A stretch of DNA of 8,136 bases from Caryophanales bacterium UBA7029. Its GTDB lineage: Bacteria; Bacillota_I; Bacilli_A; RFN20; CAG-826. This document shows, piece by piece, positions 5,755 to 8,136 of the stretch (positions are counted from its first letter, which is position 1; every line of letters starts with the position of its first letter). The notes beneath the pieces are model-generated. The model searched no databases, was not told the DNA's origin, and worked only from the letters and a program-made list of their open reading frames with translations. Location: assembly GCA_002494205.1 (NCBI GenBank), contig DLBE01000007.1, positions 1 to 8,136 of the forward strand, given 5' to 3'. Position numbers and translations under genes: made by a program.

Positions 5755-7932
5755 CTATTTTACAATTAACTGCCAAACTGATTGGAAAGTACCATTATTA
5801 AGTATTGGAGCCATTATAAGAGCAATAACAGACATTAATTTAATTAAAATATCCATTGTTGGTCCAGCGGTATCCTTTAAAGGATCACCTACTGTATCTC
5901 CAGTTACTGCGGCATGATGTGCCTCAGTTCCTTTTTTACCAATTTGTTCAATATATTTTTTAGCGTTATCCCAAGCACCACCAGAGTTAGCCATGAAAAT
6001 TGCTAACATAACTGATGAGGCAAGAGCGCCTATAAGGAGTGCGCCTAAACCTTCTTTTCCAAGAAGTACACCAGTTAAAATTGGTGTTAAAACTGCTACT
6101 AAACCAGGAACAATCATTTCTTTAAGTGATGCTCTAGTAGCAATATCAATACAACGGTTATAGTCTGGTTTAACAGTTCCTTTTAAAATTCCTGGTTCTT
6201 TTTGGAATTGCTCTCTAATTTCAAGAACCATCTTATTTGCAGCTTTACCAACAGAGTTGATAACAAGAGCTGAGAATAAGAACGGAACCATTGCACCGAT
6301 TAAAATACCAATAATAAATGGAGTAACATCAACACTCATCATTGTAGAAGTATTTGAAGCAGTTATATCTTCAATAAGTCCACTAGCTTGTCCATAGGAC
6401 AAAACTAATGCTAAAGCAGTAAATGTAGCACTTCCTGTGCAAAAGCCTTTACCAACAGCGGCAGTTGTATTTCCGACAGCATCAAGATGATCAGTAATTT
6501 CTCTAACTTCTGGTTTTAAACCACTCATTTGAGCAAGTCCACCAGCATTATCAGAAATTGGCCCATAACCATCAACTGAAATCGTGATACCAGCAGTTGA
6601 AAGCATACCAACTGCTGCTAAACCGATACCATAAATACCAAAACAGAAGTAAGAAATAATAACTCCTGCTGCTAACGCAATAACGGTTGCACATGTCGAT
6701 TTCATGCCAATAGCGAAACCAGAAATAATGTTTGTAGCGTGACCGGTTTCCGATTCTTTGGCAATATTTTTGACAGATTTATAATCTGATGAAGTATAAA
6801 TTTCAGCAATTTTTCCTACAGCAATGCCACTTAATAAACCTGCTGCAATTGCACCGATAGCCCAAGGGGCAGTGTGACCTTCAACTTTCATTCCACTTAG
6901 ATAGAAAATTGATAGGAAAATAGCGGCAATAACCTCAATTCCAACAGCAATATAAGTTGCAATATCTAGTGTTTTTTGCGGATCTTTCCATTCTCTTGAA
7001 CGAATTATAATAACCGAAATAATTGATGCTAATATTCCACACCCTGCTAAAGCAAGAGGAAAAATAACAAGTTTTGCATCTGATATAGCACCTGGAGTTC
7101 CGAGTGACTTTTGTAAGAAAACAGTTGCAAGAGTAATAGCAGAAATAATTGATCCAACATAAGATTCGCATAAATCTGAAGACATACCTGCAATATCACC
7201 AACATTATCACCTACATTATCAGCAATTGTTGCCGGGTTACGAGCATCATCTTCAGGAATATCAGCTTCAATTTTTCCAACAATATCAGCACCGACATCA
7301 GCACATTTTGTGTAAATTCCACCACCTACACGTCCGAATAATGCAACCATTGAACAACCTAAGCCATAACCTGTAATGATGTGACTAGCTTCAACTAATG
7401 CTTTATAAGCATTGCCACCATTTGTTGCTTTTAAAATTGCGTATGCACCAAAGAATAAGCCAGATAATCCAAGTAAACCAAAGCCAACAACACAAAGTCC
7501 TAAAACAGCACCACCAGAGAATGCAACTCTTAATGCTGCTCCAAGTCCTTTATTATTTGCGGCATCAGCAGTTCTTGAATTAGCATTTGTGGCACTTAAC
7601 ATACCAACTAAACCTGCTCCTGCACTAAAGGCAGCACCTACAATAAAACAAATCGCAGACTGCCATCCAACTCCTTCTGCACTTTTAAATGTTGGGATAA
7701 ATCCCAAACCGACAAATACAAGAGCAATTATCAAAACAAAAGGAATAATGATTTTGAACTCTCTTTTTAAAAATGTTATTGCACCACTTCTAATGAATTC
7801 AGCATTATTTGCGACGTCTTTGTTTAAGACTTTGATACGTTTGATTTTGTGGTAAATAAGAAATACGTATCCAATTGTTAATAATGCTATGCCTATTACA
7901 CAGGCTAGCAGTATGAGATTAATGTTTTCCAT
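5755..7932 (-). CDS. hppA: Membrane-bound pyrophosphatase, predicted K+-dependent and Na+-pumping
   Basis: Integral membrane enzyme that hydrolyses pyrophosphate and uses the energy to export H+ or Na+. With the start at 7932 it has 725 aa, normal for the family, and is hydrophobic throughout with about 16 membrane spans expected. Substrate and Mg-binding Asp residues are seen in EDDARNPATIADNVGDNVGD (227-246), SDNAGG (Asp461), and near the C-terminus AWDNAKKYIE and GDTVGDPLKDTAGP. GNTTAAVGKGF has Ala491 and Gly494 where K+-independent enzymes carry Lys and Thr, indicating K+ dependence. Glu256 in DLCESYV, three after Asp253, matches the Glu position of Na+-pumping relatives rather than the later Glu of plant H+-pumps. 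The frame extends 37 residues further up to 8043, but that part spans the promoter and the tRNA terminator, while AAGGA stands 8 nt before the ATG at 7932; the short form is chosen. Single-gene unit with own promoter and terminator. Family certain; ion choice inferred. Confidence 0.97.
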   Translation of the reverse strand: MENINLILLACVIGIALLTIGYVFLIYHKIKRIKVLNKDVANNAEFIRSGAITFLKREFKIIIPFVLIIALVFVGLGFIPTFKSAEGVGWQSAICFIVGAAFSAGAGLVGMLSATNANSRTADAANNKGLGAALRVAFSGGAVLGLCVVGFGLLGLSGLFFGAYAILKATNGGNAYKALVEASHIITGYGLGCSMVALFGRVGGGIYTKCADVGADIVGKIEADIPEDDARNPATIADNVGDNVGDIAGMSSDLCESYVGSIISAITLATVFLQKSLGTPGAISDAKLVIFPLALAGCGILASIISVIIIRSREWKDPQKTLDIATYIAVGIEVIAAIFLSIFYLSGMKVEGHTAPWAIGAIAAGLLSGIAVGKIAEIYTSSDYKSVKNIAKESETGHATNIISGFAIGMKSTCATVIALAAGVIISYFCFGIYGIGLAAVGMLSTAGITISVDGYGPISDNAGGLAQMSGLKPEVREITDHLDAVGNTTAAVGKGFCTGSATFTALALVLSYGQASGLIEDITASNTSTMMSVDVTPFIIGILIGAMVPFLFSALVINSVGKAANKMVLEIREQFQKEPGILKGTVKPDYNRCIDIATRASLKEMIVPGLVAVLTPILTGVLLGKEGLGALLIGALASSVMLAIFMANSGGAWDNAKKYIEQIGKKGTEAHHAAVTGDTVGDPLKDTAGPTMDILIKLMSVIALIMAPILNNGTFQSVWQLIVK

Positions 7933-7940
7933 ATTAAACT

Positions 7941-7945
7941 TCCTT
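7941..7945 (-). promoter_or_regulatory. Ribosome binding site that fixes the hppA start
   Basis: AAGGA on the minus strand (within AAAAGGAAG), 8 nt before the ATG at 7930-7932. It supports the 725-aa protein over the 762-aa open frame. Confidence 0.8.
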
Positions 7946-7957
7946 TTGAACGTGATA

Positions 7958-7986
7958 ATTATATAGAAATAATTAGAAGTAAGCAA
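7958..7986 (-). promoter_or_regulatory. Promoter of hppA
   Basis: TTGCTT (7981-7986) and a perfect TATAAT (7958-7963) on the minus strand, spacer 17 nt. Transcription would start near 7951, giving a leader of about 18 nt that contains the SD. Confidence 0.75.
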
Positions 7987-8015
7987 TAAGAAAATGAAAC
8001 CCCTTACATTTTTAA

Positions 8016-8051
8016 ATATAAAAAATAAAAAGTCTCTTATCATGAGACTTT
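8016..8051 (-). terminator. Intrinsic terminator of the tRNA-Trp unit
   Basis: On the minus strand AAAGTCTC (8044-8051) pairs perfectly with GAGACTTT (8029-8036) around a 7-nt loop, followed by a long T-rich tail (TTATTTTTTATAT). It begins 12 nt after the tRNA CCA end and separates the tRNA transcript from hppA. Confidence 0.9.
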
Positions 8052-8063
8052 AATCATTCTAAC

Positions 8064-8136
8064 TGGCAGGGGTGACAGGAATCGAACCCGCGTTAGCGGT
8101 TTTGGAGACCGTTGTACTACCATTGTACGACACCCC
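8064..8136 (-). tRNA. trnW: tRNA-Trp (anticodon CCA), first base outside the window
   Basis: Read on the minus strand, the cloverleaf is complete except for the first nucleotide. The 3' acceptor strand CACCCCT pairs with GGGGTG plus a missing A expected at 8137. The D-stem is GTAC/GTAC, the anticodon loop CTCCAAA has CCA at 8105-8103, the variable loop is TAAC, and the T-arm is GCGGG-TTCGATT-CCTGT. Discriminator G and an encoded CCA (8064-8066) follow. The outermost pair of the anticodon stem is an A-C mismatch. It decodes UGG, in line with TGG as the Trp codon in all genes here. Further tRNAs may lie upstream, to the right of the window. Confidence 0.95.

Noticed and set aside
7412..7855. 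A 147-aa plus-strand open frame inside hppA.
   Set aside because: It is antisense to conserved pyrophosphatase coding sequence, is Ala/Pro/Lys-biased as expected for a shadow frame, and shows no SD or family motif. The same holds for the shorter Gln/His-rich frames at 7149-7376 and 7398-7583.
7933..8043. A 37-residue N-terminal extension of the pyrophosphatase, from an upstream ATG at 8043.
   Set aside because: It runs through the tRNA terminator and the TATAAT promoter, has no SD, and family members begin at about the Met at 7932, which has AAGGA 8 nt upstream.
1..8136. A recoded UGA (Trp) genetic code, suggested by the absence of TGA stop codons (five TAA, one TAG) and Mollicutes-like composition.
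   Set aside because: Trp residues are encoded by TGG, the long frames have no internal TGA, and the tRNA-Trp anticodon is CCA. Six stops are too few for the lack of TGA to mean anything.
8064..8136. The tRNA-Trp gene as an integration site for a mobile element.
   Set aside because: No integrase gene and no partial repeat of the tRNA 3' end is seen in the window; the neighbouring hppA is an ordinary housekeeping-type gene.

Overview
The window reads as chromosomal DNA from a low-GC Bacillota, probably an uncultured gut lineage of the Bacilli/Erysipelotrichia/RF39 type. The reasons are AT-rich codon choice, short intergenic gaps, intrinsic terminators, Shine-Dalgarno (SD) sites of the AGGAGG type, a bacillus-like tRNA-Trp(CCA), a Gram-positive-style lipoprotein and a membrane pyrophosphatase. 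Tryptophan is written TGG and the long frames contain no internal TGA, so the standard bacterial code applies. The taxonomic placement is inference.

Layout, left to right. (1) A plus-strand pair at 1-1987: the 3' part of a gene of unknown exact function that looks like the donor half of a GT-B glycosyltransferase, overlapping by 8 nt a well-conserved galactokinase gene (galK). A perfect 11-bp hairpin ends this unit and also covers the stop codon of the convergent gene. (2) A minus-strand gene, 2008-3843, for a type B carboxylesterase carried on three N-terminal membrane segments, with a complete Ser-Glu-His triad. (3) A 117-bp divergent promoter region, 3844-3960, leading rightward into a short-chain dehydrogenase/reductase (3961-4773). 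Both genes of the divergent pair lack an SD, and their -10 boxes sit about 6-7 nt from the start codon, as in leaderless mRNAs. (4) A second convergent junction with a hairpin whose loop holds the dehydrogenase stop codon, followed by a minus-strand lipoprotein gene of unknown function (4801-5643). (5) A compact 111-bp gap in which the terminator of the upstream gene and the promoter of the lipoprotein gene overlap. (6) A minus-strand membrane-bound pyrophosphatase (hppA, 5755-7932) with residues typical of K+-dependent, Na+-pumping enzymes. (7) A promoter, a tRNA terminator and a tRNA-Trp gene that loses one base at the right edge.

How the genes may work together: GalK makes galactose 1-phosphate, and its translational coupling to a GT-B-like protein suggests a linked role in sugar handling or glycoconjugate synthesis. 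The pyrophosphatase would use pyrophosphate from biosynthesis to energise the membrane. The esterase and dehydrogenase share a control region but show no obvious common substrate. No transposon, prophage, CRISPR array or plasmid function is visible. I see no convincing new multi-gene system; the least ordinary items are the GT-B-like/galK pair, the membrane-anchored esterase, the leaderless-type divergent promoters and the overlapping terminator/promoter.
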